Shown: one piece after another, positions 1 through 4,569 of the stretch
Layout of the letters: each line of letters begins with the position of its first letter
Position numbering within the stretch: the first letter of the stretch is position 1
Source: CAYPSN01 sp041907025
Lineage (GTDB): Bacteria > Patescibacteriota > Saccharimonadia > CAILAD01 > JADZBC01
Reading direction: 5' to 3'
DNA: 19,321 nucleotides
Assembly (NCBI GenBank): GCA_041907025.1
Contig: JAYRIB010000022.1
Location: forward strand, 1-19,321
Made by a program: the position numbers and the translations under genes
The notes under the pieces: generated by a model
What the model was told of the DNA's origin: nothing
Seen by the model: only the letters and a program-made list of their open reading frames with translations
Database searches by the model: none

Positions 1-206
1 CTTTTGAAAGGGCCAAAAGGACAAAAAGCCCTTGCGACATGGGGCTCAGATCTAGGGGCACCTGGCTTGCTCATCATGCAGATATTCGCTCCCACTGCGA
101 GTCCCAACGACTCTCGTGGCTAGCTCATTCTGATGCTTCTTAACCAGTCTTCCTGATCATCGAATGTCGCGGGAGGAGCGGCAGCTTTGGTATCCTAGTG
201 GTCTAC

Positions 207-1139
207 TTACGACTTGCCATAGATATAGCTAAAGCTTGAGGCGGCAACCCAACGCTGACTGACGCGGTTCCAGCCGGCAAAGTTCATCTCGGAGATAAGC
301 ACTTGGTCGCCCTCGACGCGTTCCACGTATGCAACGTGGCCATACCAACCATTTGGTGTCCATGCCACGGCTCCAGGCACGGGAATCTTTCCCGTTAGGT
401 AACCCTCGCGCTGTGCGGCCGACATCCAGGTGCGAGCATTGCCCCAGCGTAAGCCGACTTGCCGCCTACCAGCCACATAGTAGGTGCACTGGCCGTAGGC
501 ATAGCCACCAGTCGTATTGACTTGTTTGCTGGCCGGGGGCTTAGCGTTGGACCGGAAGTCTGGGAGGGCTGCGATGGCTGGTGGTCCTGTGGCAGGTGTC
601 TCGGCAGGTGTCTCGGCTTTAGTCTGAGCTGGCTTGTCCTCACTCGACTTGGCTTTCTCACTACTTTCTGTCTTGGCGCCCTGCTGCTTGGGTGTCTCCT
701 CCTCAGCCTTGGTTGCCAACTTGGCGCTCGAGGTCGCTACCTCTGGGGTTTGGTTAGCGCTTGCTGTGTCGCTGCCAGTAGCGAGTGCGATGGTTTCTTG
801 GCCAGCTGTGGTGATGGAATCGGCAATGGCGAGGTCGCGAGCAACGACGCTATACTGGGCTTGTTCGATACTGGCAATCACTTTGGCGTTAAAGCTGTTG
901 CTAGCAGCGTTGGCTTGCGCGCTTAGCTGCGTAGCTAGGCCTACTGCTTCACTCGCAAACATGCTGACTCCAGCCGCGCCGTGCGTGTAAGTGAGCAGGC
1001 TCACGCGCATAATGCCGACTGAGATAAGCGCCACGAATGCCAATACAGCCACTGATTTGCCTAAGTGGCGAATGGCTTGTTGTCGGCGCGCTAGAGCAGC
1101 ACGGCGAGCGACTCTGTAATGTATAGCTTGTGTGTCCAT
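207..1139 (-). CDS. Membrane-anchored CHAP-domain peptidoglycan hydrolase
   Basis: This 310-aa protein has a basic N-terminus (about residues 1-27), one hydrophobic segment (about 28-48) and a long Ala/Thr/Lys/Glu/Pro-rich low-complexity linker (about 115-205). The C-terminal domain (about 211-310) has CHAP features: GQCTYYVAGRR with the likely nucleophile Cys218, a WGNARTW segment, GHVAYVE with His268, and SEMNF with Glu284 as the likely third active-site residue. CHAP domains are NlpC/P60-like amidases or endopeptidases that cut peptidoglycan peptides. The N-terminal helix should leave the enzyme outside the membrane on a flexible tether. The ATG lies 12 nt after an A-rich stretch and has no Shine-Dalgarno. 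A TTGCCC/TACGAT pair lies upstream on the same strand, but with an 18-nt spacer it is too weak to call. The gene stands alone and divergent from the 79-aa gene at 1320. The substrate could be own-wall or another cell's wall; the sequence does not decide. Confidence 0.9.
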   Translation of the reverse strand: MDTQAIHYRVARRAALARRQQAIRHLGKSVAVLAFVALISVGIMRVSLLTYTHGAAGVSMFASEAVGLATQLSAQANAASNSFNAKVIASIEQAQYSVVARDLAIADSITTAGQETIALATGSDTASANQTPEVATSSAKLATKAEEETPKQQGAKTESSEKAKSSEDKPAQTKAETPAETPATGPPAIAALPDFRSNAKPPASKQVNTTGGYAYGQCTYYVAGRRQVGLRWGNARTWMSAAQREGYLTGKIPVPGAVAWTPNGWYGHVAYVERVEGDQVLISEMNFAGWNRVSQRWVAASSFSYIYGKS

Positions 1140-1221
1140 AAGTTTTTATGCGATAGATCATCGTAACGCAAACTAGCTCCGGTGGGCAAGCATAGGGACA
1201 ATGAATGGCGGCAAAATACCC

Positions 1222-1250
1222 TTGCCTCGGTGCTTCTCCTGTGCTATTCT
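1222..1250 (+). promoter_or_regulatory. Sigma70-type promoter for the 79-aa gene
   Basis: The -35 TTGCCT (1222-1227), a 17-nt spacer and the -10 TATTCT (1245-1250) form the promoter, with TG one base before the -10 (extended -10). Transcription should begin near 1257, at the foot of a hairpin. Confidence 0.6.
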
Positions 1251-1255
1251 ATAAC

Positions 1256-1289
1256 GCTCTCTTAAGTGAGAGAGCAGCGATTCGTCGCT
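1256..1289 (+). other. Two tandem hairpins in the 5' leader of the 79-aa gene
   Basis: GCTCTCTT pairs with GGTGAGAG-type bases to give an 8-bp stem (1256-1275, one G-U pair, 4-nt loop). It is followed directly by AGCGA-TTCG-TCGCT (1276-1289), a 5-bp stem closed by a UUCG loop. The predicted transcript starts at the first stem, so the mRNA would carry a structured 5' end. It may stabilise the message or act as an operator; function is unknown. Confidence 0.5.
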
Positions 1290-1319
1290 AAAAAGCAATG
1301 AAAGGCGGGTGATGGTCAC

Positions 1320-1559
1320 ATGACTATCACGGTTCAAGAACATCTGGCGGCGATTGCCGATGAGGTAGTTGCGTACTTCGGCGTAAGTGACTTTGGCAGT
1401 ATGTCGAGCATGGTCGTATGGCGGCTTCAGGGTCATCCTGGTACCGAACGTTTGGCCAAGCAGAGCTACTGGTTGAACAAGGCACTCAGCGATGGTTGGA
1501 TGGCCGGGCCAGATGGACTGCGATCCGCCATTGTCGGCCTGGCCGATCTGTTGGCTTAG
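1320..1559 (+). CDS. Small hypothetical protein, 79 aa
   Basis: I do not recognise the family. The protein is 79 aa, soluble-looking and without a membrane segment, with an amphipathic N-terminal helix (TVQEHLAAIADEVVAYFG), a central basic part (GHPGTERLAKQSYWLNKAL) and an Ala/Leu-rich C-terminal helix. The reading frame is supported by its surroundings. A consensus-spaced promoter lies at 1222-1250, an AAAGGCGGG Shine-Dalgarno-like run 10-18 nt before the ATG, and a strong intrinsic terminator 13 nt after the stop. The opposite-strand frame over 1173-1580 lacks such signals. Its codon use is mixed, unlike the C/G-ending bias of the next gene. It is a monocistronic unit, and no function is proposed. 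Confidence 0.6.
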   Translation: MTITVQEHLAAIADEVVAYFGVSDFGSMSSMVVWRLQGHPGTERLAKQSYWLNKALSDGWMAGPDGLRSAIVGLADLLA

Positions 1560-1571
1560 TGCCCACACATC

Positions 1572-1607
1572 CCCGTCCACCGTATTAGGTGGGCGGGTTC
1601 TTGCTTT
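1572..1607 (+). terminator. Rho-independent terminator after the 79-aa gene
   Basis: CCCGTCCACC (1572-1581) pairs with GGTGGGCGGG (1588-1597), 10 bp with one G-U pair and a 6-nt loop, followed by TTCTTGCTTT. Confidence 0.8.
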
Positions 1608-1612
1608 AAAAT

Positions 1613-1652
1613 CAAATGCGACATCTCAAAGTTGATAGAGCTGCCGCATTTG
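1613..1652. repeat. Inverted repeat in an otherwise empty intergenic stretch
   Basis: CAAATGCG (1613-1620) and CGCATTTG (1645-1652) are perfect inverted copies 24 nt apart. A further perfect palindrome, CCAAATTTGG, lies at 1667-1676. Nothing coding is seen between 1608 and 1750. They could be binding sites upstream of the promoter at 1751, or remnants; no function is assigned. Confidence 0.4.
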
Positions 1653-1750
1653 GGGAACCACATCATCCAAATTTGGAACACTAAGGCTACTACTTATTCG
1701 TTAACAGTACCCTCGCTTCCCTGCATCACAGCCCAATGACTTAAAAGGCA

Positions 1751-1779
1751 TTGACAAAATGTACTACATATGCTAATAT
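1751..1779 (+). promoter_or_regulatory. Strong promoter for the 194-aa gene
   Basis: Perfect -35 TTGACA (1751-1756), exactly 17 nt spacer, -10 TAATAT (1774-1779) preceded by TGc (extended -10). The predicted start near 1786 gives a leader of about 90 nt. Confidence 0.8.
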
Positions 1780-1785
1780 ATACCA

Positions 1786-1877
1786 ATTCCTGCCTGTATG
1801 GGTTGGTGGTCCGATAACGGATAACGGCACCCCTCTCAAGCCATTAATTGAGAGCGTACATAAGAGAGGAGTGGTCC
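1786..1877 (+). promoter_or_regulatory. 5' leader with competing hairpins around the ribosome binding site
   Basis: CTCTCAA (1833-1839) pairs perfectly with TTGAGAG (1848-1854) in a 7-bp, 8-nt-loop hairpin. The overlapping CCTCTC (1832-1837) is also complementary to GAGAGG (1864-1869), part of the Shine-Dalgarno. The two pairings exclude each other, so this leader could switch between an open and a masked ribosome binding site. A tandem 7-mer, GATAACG twice, lies at 1813-1826. The pairings are seen; the regulatory role is inferred. Confidence 0.4.
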
Positions 1878-2462
1878 ATGACCGCTCAGAGCAAGTCATA
1901 CAAGATTGTTGCTGGTCCTTCGGACCTCGACCTGGCGATGGCTCTGGTGGCCCGCAAGCTGCGGTTGCCCCTGGAGATCACCGTCGAGGTGGAAGGCGTG
2001 AAGATCAAGCTCATGATCACCGTCCAGGAGCTGGCTGAAAACGGCCGCGACTCGTGGATCATGGGTGGCTGCATCGAGACCCTACAGAGGCCGGGCTACA
2101 AGCTCCGTCCGGAGTTGAGCGAGATGTTGCAGGATTGGCAGGAGAACGGACCGTTCTACCGCGCCTTCTACTCCACCCAGGACCGTCAGGGGCGGCTGGC
2201 CTTCGGCACGAGCCGGATGATCCCGTACCACAGCCCCATCTTTGCTATCCCGAACTTCACACCGGAGTCCAATGAGAAGCGACTCCCCGAGGAGTGGCGC
2301 TCGGACATCGGCTACGAGATCGGGGATCGCTACTCCGGATGGTCTCTCGGAGACGTGGATGACGTCCACGACACCTGGAACGATCCCTGCACGCTCGCCG
2401 AGTTCTACCGGCGCCTCGCCAAGTGCGAGGATGTCGTCCTCATCGACACCGGCAGGACCTGA
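1878..2462 (+). CDS. Hypothetical soluble protein, 194 aa, strong C/G-ending codon bias
   Basis: I do not recognise the family. The ATG at 1878 is chosen over an in-frame upstream ATG at 1848 because AGAGGAG lies 6 nt before it and the upstream ATG sits inside a leader hairpin. The 194-aa product has no signal peptide or membrane segment. It begins with SKSYKIVAGPSD and a short beta-rich part (LEITVEVEGVKIKLMITV). A middle region rich in Trp, Tyr and Pro follows, with an acidic part (SLGDVDDVHDTWND) near the C-terminus and two Cys late in the chain. All eight Lys codons are AAG and nearly all Ile codons are ATC, a much stronger bias than in the housekeeping genes to the right. That suggests either acquisition from a high-GC donor or selection for high expression. 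It has its own strong promoter and terminator and so is monocistronic. Confidence 0.8.
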   Translation: MTAQSKSYKIVAGPSDLDLAMALVARKLRLPLEITVEVEGVKIKLMITVQELAENGRDSWIMGGCIETLQRPGYKLRPELSEMLQDWQENGPFYRAFYSTQDRQGRLAFGTSRMIPYHSPIFAIPNFTPESNEKRLPEEWRSDIGYEIGDRYSGWSLGDVDDVHDTWNDPCTLAEFYRRLAKCEDVVLIDTGRT

Positions 2463-2495
2463 TCCGCGGCCTCGTCATCCGCACCACGGCTCCGG

Positions 2496-2537
2496 CCGGA
2501 CCCCACTCGGGGGTCCGGTTCGGGGCTGCTTTCATTT
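2496..2537 (+). terminator. Hairpin terminator after the 194-aa gene
   Basis: CCGGACCCC (2496-2504) pairs perfectly with GGGGTCCGG (2510-2518) around a 5-nt loop. The downstream tract (TTCGGGGCTGCTTTCATTT) is only moderately T-rich. Confidence 0.65.
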
Positions 2538-2543
2538 GTACAC

Positions 2544-2582
2544 AAAAAACACTCTGGGTTCGAAATCCCCAGTGGGTGTGTT
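2544..2582 (-). terminator. Terminator of the tRNA-Glu transcript
   Basis: On the minus strand AACAC (2582-2578) pairs with GTGTT (2552-2548) and an inner CTGGG/CCCAG stem, with unpaired bases between the two stems, followed by a six-T run (2549-2544). The inner stem-loop contains a TTCGAA sequence and resembles a tRNA T-arm, but no acceptor stem or CCA follows. Confidence 0.6.
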
Positions 2583-2625
2583 AGTAATTCAAAGTGTTTA
2601 CAGGTAATACCCTGTGGATAAATAC

Positions 2626-2700
2626 TGGTGATCCCGCGGGGAATCGAACCCCGATTGCCAGGATGAAAACCTGGTGTCCTAACCGTTAGACGACGGGACC
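2626..2700 (-). tRNA. tRNA-Glu (anticodon UUC), CCA encoded
   Basis: On the minus strand the acceptor GGTCCCG (from 2700) pairs with CGGGATC (one G-U), followed by discriminator A and an encoded CCA (2628-2626). The anticodon stem CCAGG/CCTGG closes the 7-nt loop TTTTCAT, giving anticodon TTC, so it reads GAA/GAG. The T-arm is CGGGG-TTCGATT-CCCCG, and the D-arm includes GTCTAACGGTTAGGAC. It has its own promoter and terminator and lies inside the accessory stretch. As a tRNA gene it is also a possible integration target, but I see no duplicated tRNA 3' end in the window. Confidence 0.95.
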
Positions 2701-2739
2701 TCGTCGCAGATGCGTAATAATACGTAAATTAACCATGTA

Positions 2740-2768
2740 ATATTAGCATGTTAGCACCTAGTTTTCAA
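2740..2768 (-). promoter_or_regulatory. Promoter of tRNA-Glu
   Basis: On the minus strand: -35 TTGAAA (2768-2763), 17-nt spacer, -10 TAATAT (2745-2740) with TGc before it. The start near 2733 gives about 32 nt of 5' precursor. Confidence 0.75.
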
Positions 2769-2793
2769 GGTGGCTTGGGCGGAGCGATACCCA

Positions 2794-2837
2794 GAAATGA
2801 AAGAACCCACAGGATCTTTCCTGTGGGTTTGGCTTTT
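2794..2837 (-). terminator. Bidirectional rho-independent terminator
   Basis: AACCCACAGGA (2804-2814) pairs perfectly with TCCTGTGGGTT (2819-2829) around a 4-nt loop. The minus-strand tail is CTTTCATTT and the plus-strand tail TGGCTTTT. It most likely ends the minus-strand transcript of the four-cysteine protein gene (3038-3520) before the tRNA promoter. Confidence 0.75.
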
Positions 2838-2845
2838 CCGCCTGT

Positions 2846-2887
2846 GCGGGGCCCGGGTGTGAACGAAACGTTCTGCCCGGGCCCCGC
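2846..2887 (-). repeat. GC-rich nested hairpin
   Basis: GCGGGGCCCGGG (2846-2857) and CCCGGGCCCCGC (2876-2887) are perfect 12-nt inverted copies. Their loop contains a second perfect hairpin, GAACG-AAA-CGTTC (2861-2873). No convincing reading frame crosses it. It lies in the 3' untranslated part of the 3038-3520 transcript. Confidence 0.7.
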
Positions 2888-2920
2888 CTTCTTCTCGCCG
2901 TGGTGTGGGATGGCGAGGGT

Positions 2921-2983
2921 GGGGCTCCCCTTGCCCAAAGGGGAGGGAGGGCCGCCTGGCGAACGCCAAGCTAGGGGAGCCCC
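2921..2983 (-). repeat. Long-range inverted repeat with competing internal hairpin
   Basis: GGGGCTCCCC (2921-2930) pairs perfectly with GGGGAGCCCC (2974-2983). Alternatively CTCCCCTT (2925-2932) pairs with AAGGGGAG (2938-2945) in a local 8-bp stem, so the two structures exclude each other. A small TGGC/GCCA hairpin also lies inside (2957-2968). Confidence 0.6.
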
Positions 2984-2989
2984 GGAAGT

Positions 2990-3021
2990 GACCCGGTCAG
3001 GGGCGGGAACCTGACCGGGTC
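2990..3021 (-). repeat. Perfect 12-bp hairpin just after the four-cysteine gene
   Basis: GACCCGGTCAGG (2990-3001) and CCTGACCGGGTC (3010-3021) enclose an 8-nt loop, 16 nt beyond the stop of the minus-strand gene. No T tract follows on either strand, so it is more likely a 3'-end stabiliser or the first part of a structured RNA than a complete terminator. Confidence 0.65.
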
Positions 3022-3037
3022 GATCTTGGCGGCTTGT

Positions 3038-3520
3038 TTAGCCGCCGCCGACCGCTTGGCCGACGCTCACCTCGTTGGTCGAGGTGTCCACCGTAGTGCA
3101 CGTCACGCCCCTGGTGTAGGGAGTGACGTGGTTCGCGTCTGCCAGTTGGATCTCGGCTCGCTCGCAGGTGGTCTCGACCGTGTGGCCGTTCGACGTCACC
3201 TTCTTGGTGAGGACGACGATCACCTGTTCGCAGTTGTTGCCATCGGTGAACGAGGGTGTGAAGCCCAACTTGTTCACCTTCAAGTAGGACTTGTAGCCCT
3301 GCTTGATGGCGTCCTGCTTGGCCTGGCAAGCCCCAGCGTTGTAGCCGTGGCCGAATCCGTCCTGGTAGCGGTTGGTGTGGTAGTTGCTGACCATGAGGAG
3401 ACCAGCAACCATTGCTCCCAGAGCCGCAAGGAGGACGATGGCCAAGGGCCAGTTCTTCTTGGGACGGCTGCCGGCCGTCGCGGGACCCGTTCCGGTGGGC
3501 CGATCCATGACGTCGGACAT
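3038..3520 (-). CDS. Membrane-anchored or secreted four-cysteine protein, 160 aa
   Basis: I do not recognise the family. The start at 3520 is preferred to an in-frame ATG 12 codons upstream because AAGGAGG lies 5 nt before it. The product has a short cytosolic part (about 1-22, Pro/Thr/Gly-rich ending in RPKK). One hydrophobic helix follows (about 24-44), then an outside domain of about 115 residues with exactly four Cys (in GACQAK, NNCEQV, TTCERA and VTCTTV), which could form two disulfides. The domain has a Tyr/Gly-rich start (YQDGFGHGYNAG) and ends in Gly-Gly-Gly. All nine Lys codons are AAG and most third positions are C or G. The gene has its own promoter (3583-3611) and a hairpin-rich 3' region. 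A surface protein or signal-anchored ectodomain is the best description. Confidence 0.82.
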   Translation of the reverse strand: MSDVMDRPTGTGPATAGSRPKKNWPLAIVLLAALGAMVAGLLMVSNYHTNRYQDGFGHGYNAGACQAKQDAIKQGYKSYLKVNKLGFTPSFTDGNNCEQVIVVLTKKVTSNGHTVETTCERAEIQLADANHVTPYTRGVTCTTVDTSTNEVSVGQAVGGG

Positions 3521-3582
3521 GCCGACCTCCTTCCCCCTGAGGGGATCGTGTCGCAACCAGGATGGCTACGAACAGTGGAGTA

Positions 3583-3611
3583 ATGATAGCACAGTGTGTG
3601 AGCATTGTCAA
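3583..3611 (-). promoter_or_regulatory. Promoter of the four-cysteine protein gene
   Basis: On the minus strand: perfect -35 TTGACA (3611-3606), 17-nt spacer, -10 TATCAT (3588-3583). The start near 3576 gives a leader of about 55 nt. That leader ends with a small CCCC-TCA-GGGG hairpin immediately before the Shine-Dalgarno. Confidence 0.8.
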
Positions 3612-3633
3612 TAGCTTTTTGGAGTATAATTAT

Positions 3634-3666
3634 GGATAAAATAGAGGAACCCGCTTGAGTTCCTCT
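3634..3666 (-). terminator. Terminator of the small membrane protein operon
   Basis: AGAGGAAC (3643-3650) and GTTCCTCT (3659-3666) form a perfect 8-bp stem with an 8-nt loop. The minus-strand tail is ATTTTATCC. It lies 64 nt after the last gene of the operon. Confidence 0.7.
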
Positions 3667-3729
3667 GGTGCTCCTTTGCTAGGAACGGTAGAGAAACCCA
3701 GGCGGGTTGGTGCGGCAGCTACAGGCTCG

Positions 3730-3918
3730 CTACTTCTGTACGACTTGCCAGCCGTGCAGGTGGCGGTAGAACATCACCACGATCACGAAGATCGCAACGC
3801 CGACTACGACGCAAAGTAGCTTGAGCAGCAGCTCGCGGTCCGATGCCTTGATGGCGTCGGCCTCGCGATTGTGCAGGTAGGGCCGGGTGTTTGGGGCGTA
3901 GGCCCAGTATTTACGCAT
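3730..3918 (-). CDS. Small single-helix membrane protein, 62 aa (operon gene 4)
   Basis: I do not recognise the family. An aromatic, basic N-terminus (MRKYWAYAPNTRPYLHNR) is followed by a charged helix (EADAIKASDRELLLK), one strongly hydrophobic segment (about residues 32-50) and a short tail (HLHGWQVVQK). The start is well supported by GGGAGGTG immediately before AAATG. It starts 11 nt after the stop of the 57-aa gene. A small stem, CCCT/AGGG, overlaps its Shine-Dalgarno. With the three genes before it, it forms an operon of tiny proteins with a single hydrophobic helix. The long soluble N-terminal part and late helix suggest an N-in, tail-anchored-like topology. Function unknown. Confidence 0.72.
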   Translation of the reverse strand: MRKYWAYAPNTRPYLHNREADAIKASDRELLLKLLCVVVGVAIFVIVVMFYRHLHGWQVVQK

Positions 3919-3929
3919 TTCACCTCCCT

Positions 3930-4103
3930 TCAGGGGAACGGCGCCATTATCGAGGCGATGATGGCGATAACGAGCAGAACGGCACAGGCGCAGAGCCTGG
4001 CCTCAAGACGATGCTGGCGACGTGGCCAGGCAACGCTGGGTTTCGGCGCGTGGCCGTTGCGCACCCGCGGGTGCGTGGTGCGGTACTTGTTGAGCTGACT
4101 CAC
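3930..4103 (-). CDS. Small single-helix membrane protein, 57 aa, GTG start (operon gene 3)
   Basis: I do not recognise the family. The frame extends to an ATG at 4133, but the GTG at 4103 is preferred. AGAGGT lies 7 nt before it, and the stop codon of the microprotein gene is 4 nt upstream, which suits coupled translation. The N-terminal 37 residues are rich in Arg, His and Pro with almost no acidic residue (for example HPRVRNGHAPKP, PRRQHRLEAR). They are followed by one hydrophobic helix (LCACAVLLVIAIIASIM) and a very short end (APFP). The positive-inside rule places the N-terminus in the cytosol. The basic part could touch nucleic acid, lipid head groups or a partner protein; this is inference. 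Without the GTG start the alternative product would be 67 aa. Confidence 0.65.
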   Translation of the reverse strand: MSQLNKYRTTHPRVRNGHAPKPSVAWPRRQHRLEARLCACAVLLVIAIIASIMAPFP

Positions 4104-4107
4104 TGCG

Positions 4108-4194
4108 CTACCTCTGGAATCCGCTGTGGGCAACGAATGAGAGTAGCAAGCCAGTCAGCGCTGGCAAGACATAGCCATGCAAATACTTGATCAT
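4108..4194 (-). CDS. 28-aa membrane microprotein, start overlaps previous stop (operon gene 2)
   Basis: This gene is easily missed by length cut-offs. The ATG at 4194 overlaps the TGA of the 72-aa gene as ATGA, and the TAG at 4110-4108 lies next to the Shine-Dalgarno region of the following gene. The frame therefore fills the gap between its neighbours almost exactly. The product is a short basic start (MIKYLHG), a hydrophobic stretch (YVLPALTGLLLSFVA) and a polar, basic end (HSGFQR), which reads as one short membrane helix. The only other support is gene packing and composition. There is no independent strong Shine-Dalgarno, so translation would depend on coupling to the gene before it. It could instead be a chance frame kept open by spacing. 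Confidence 0.5.
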   Translation of the reverse strand: MIKYLHGYVLPALTGLLLSFVAHSGFQR

Positions 4195-4409
4195 GCCGTC
4201 ACCAGCCAGATCGCGCCAGCCACCACGAAGATGATGCAGAGCCACCAGTACCACGGGCAGAGTTCCCACCATGACCACGACTCGTTGTCATCAGTGACGT
4301 CTTCTTGCCAGTACGGCCGGGTCGGAACCCTGTACGCAGGATCGCCTAGGCGACCATTCCTGTCGCTTGGCGGATCATTGGGCGGTTTCCCGCCATCCAT
4401 TCCACCCAT
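4191..4409 (-). CDS. Small Trp-rich single-helix membrane protein, 72 aa (operon gene 1)
   Basis: I do not recognise the family. This is the first gene of the minus-strand small-protein operon. The N-terminal 45 residues are Gly/Pro/Asp-rich (MGGMDGGKPPNDPPSDRNGR) and then acidic (EDVTDDNE). A Trp-dense stretch (SWSWWELCPWYWW) leads straight into one hydrophobic helix (LCIIFVVAGAIWLV), and the protein ends VTA. The Trp cluster should sit at the membrane interface. The start is supported by AGGGGG 7 nt before the ATG and by a consensus-spaced promoter at 4463-4491. Its TGA overlaps the start of the 28-aa microprotein. Pro-rich soluble part plus terminal helix resembles the other members of the operon, though I see no sequence identity between them. 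Confidence 0.72.
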   Translation of the reverse strand: MGGMDGGKPPNDPPSDRNGRLGDPAYRVPTRPYWQEDVTDDNESWSWWELCPWYWWLCIIFVVAGAIWLVTA

Positions 4410-4462
4410 GTTCTTACCCCCTGATTATCGGTGTGTTGTGATGTACTTCAGAACGTGGCTCA

Positions 4463-4491
4463 ACTATATTCCTAGGCAGGGCAAAAATCAA
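4463..4491 (-). promoter_or_regulatory. Promoter of the small membrane protein operon
   Basis: On the minus strand: -35 TTGATT (4491-4486), 17-nt spacer, -10 TATAGT (4468-4463). The start near 4456 gives a leader of about 47 nt. It diverges from the tpiA promoter 16 nt away. Confidence 0.75.
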
Positions 4492-4506
4492 TATGTTTTC
4501 TCTCGA

Positions 4507-4535
4507 TTGGTGTTTAGCTCGGATTAGCCTATAAT
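4507..4535 (+). promoter_or_regulatory. Promoter of tpiA
   Basis: -35 TTGGTG (4507-4512), 17-nt spacer, perfect -10 TATAAT (4530-4535). The start near 4542 gives a leader of about 28 nt. It is placed back to back with the promoter of the small membrane protein operon. Confidence 0.7.
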
Positions 4536-4569
4536 AAAGCGTAAGAACTAAGATTAACCTGGGCGGTAG

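Noticed and set aside
1..206. Open frames running in from the left edge (plus strand, stops at 121-123 and about 153-155)
   Set aside because: Two overlapping frames are open for only about 40-50 codons and neither shows a motif or protein-like pattern strong enough to prefer. No gene is called; a short GAGTC/GACTC hairpin at 109-123 lacks a T tract.
459..990. Plus-strand frames of 155 and 118 codons
   Set aside because: They lie opposite the Ala/Lys/Glu-rich linker of the CHAP protein, whose repetitive codons keep the other strand open. No ribosome binding site or family pattern.
1173..1580. Minus-strand frame of 135 codons opposite the 79-aa gene
   Set aside because: It would run through the plus-strand terminator stem and leader hairpins, has no promoter or Shine-Dalgarno, and the plus-strand gene has promoter, ribosome binding site and terminator.
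1848..1877. Upstream in-frame ATG for the 194-aa protein
   Set aside because: It sits inside a leader hairpin without a Shine-Dalgarno, whereas the ATG at 1878 has AGAGGAG at proper distance.
2551..2582. Possible remnant of a second tRNA (T-arm-like TTCGAA stem-loop)
   Set aside because: No matching acceptor stem, anticodon arm or CCA; explained better as the terminator of the tRNA-Glu transcript.
2748..3014. Frames of 88 (plus) and 72 (minus) codons
   Set aside because: Their Gly/Pro/Arg-rich translations come from the GC-rich inverted repeats, and the plus frame also crosses the terminator and the tRNA promoter.
2997..3611. 204-codon minus-strand frame overlapping the four-cysteine gene in another frame
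   Set aside because: Gly/Arg/His-rich out-of-frame product of a gene with strong C/G codon bias; it lacks the AAGGAGG-supported start and hydrophobic helix of the chosen frame.
2460..4440. Integrated element with attachment sites at tRNA-Glu
   Set aside because: No integrase, transposase or duplicated tRNA 3' end is visible, so transfer is left as a hypothesis based on composition only.
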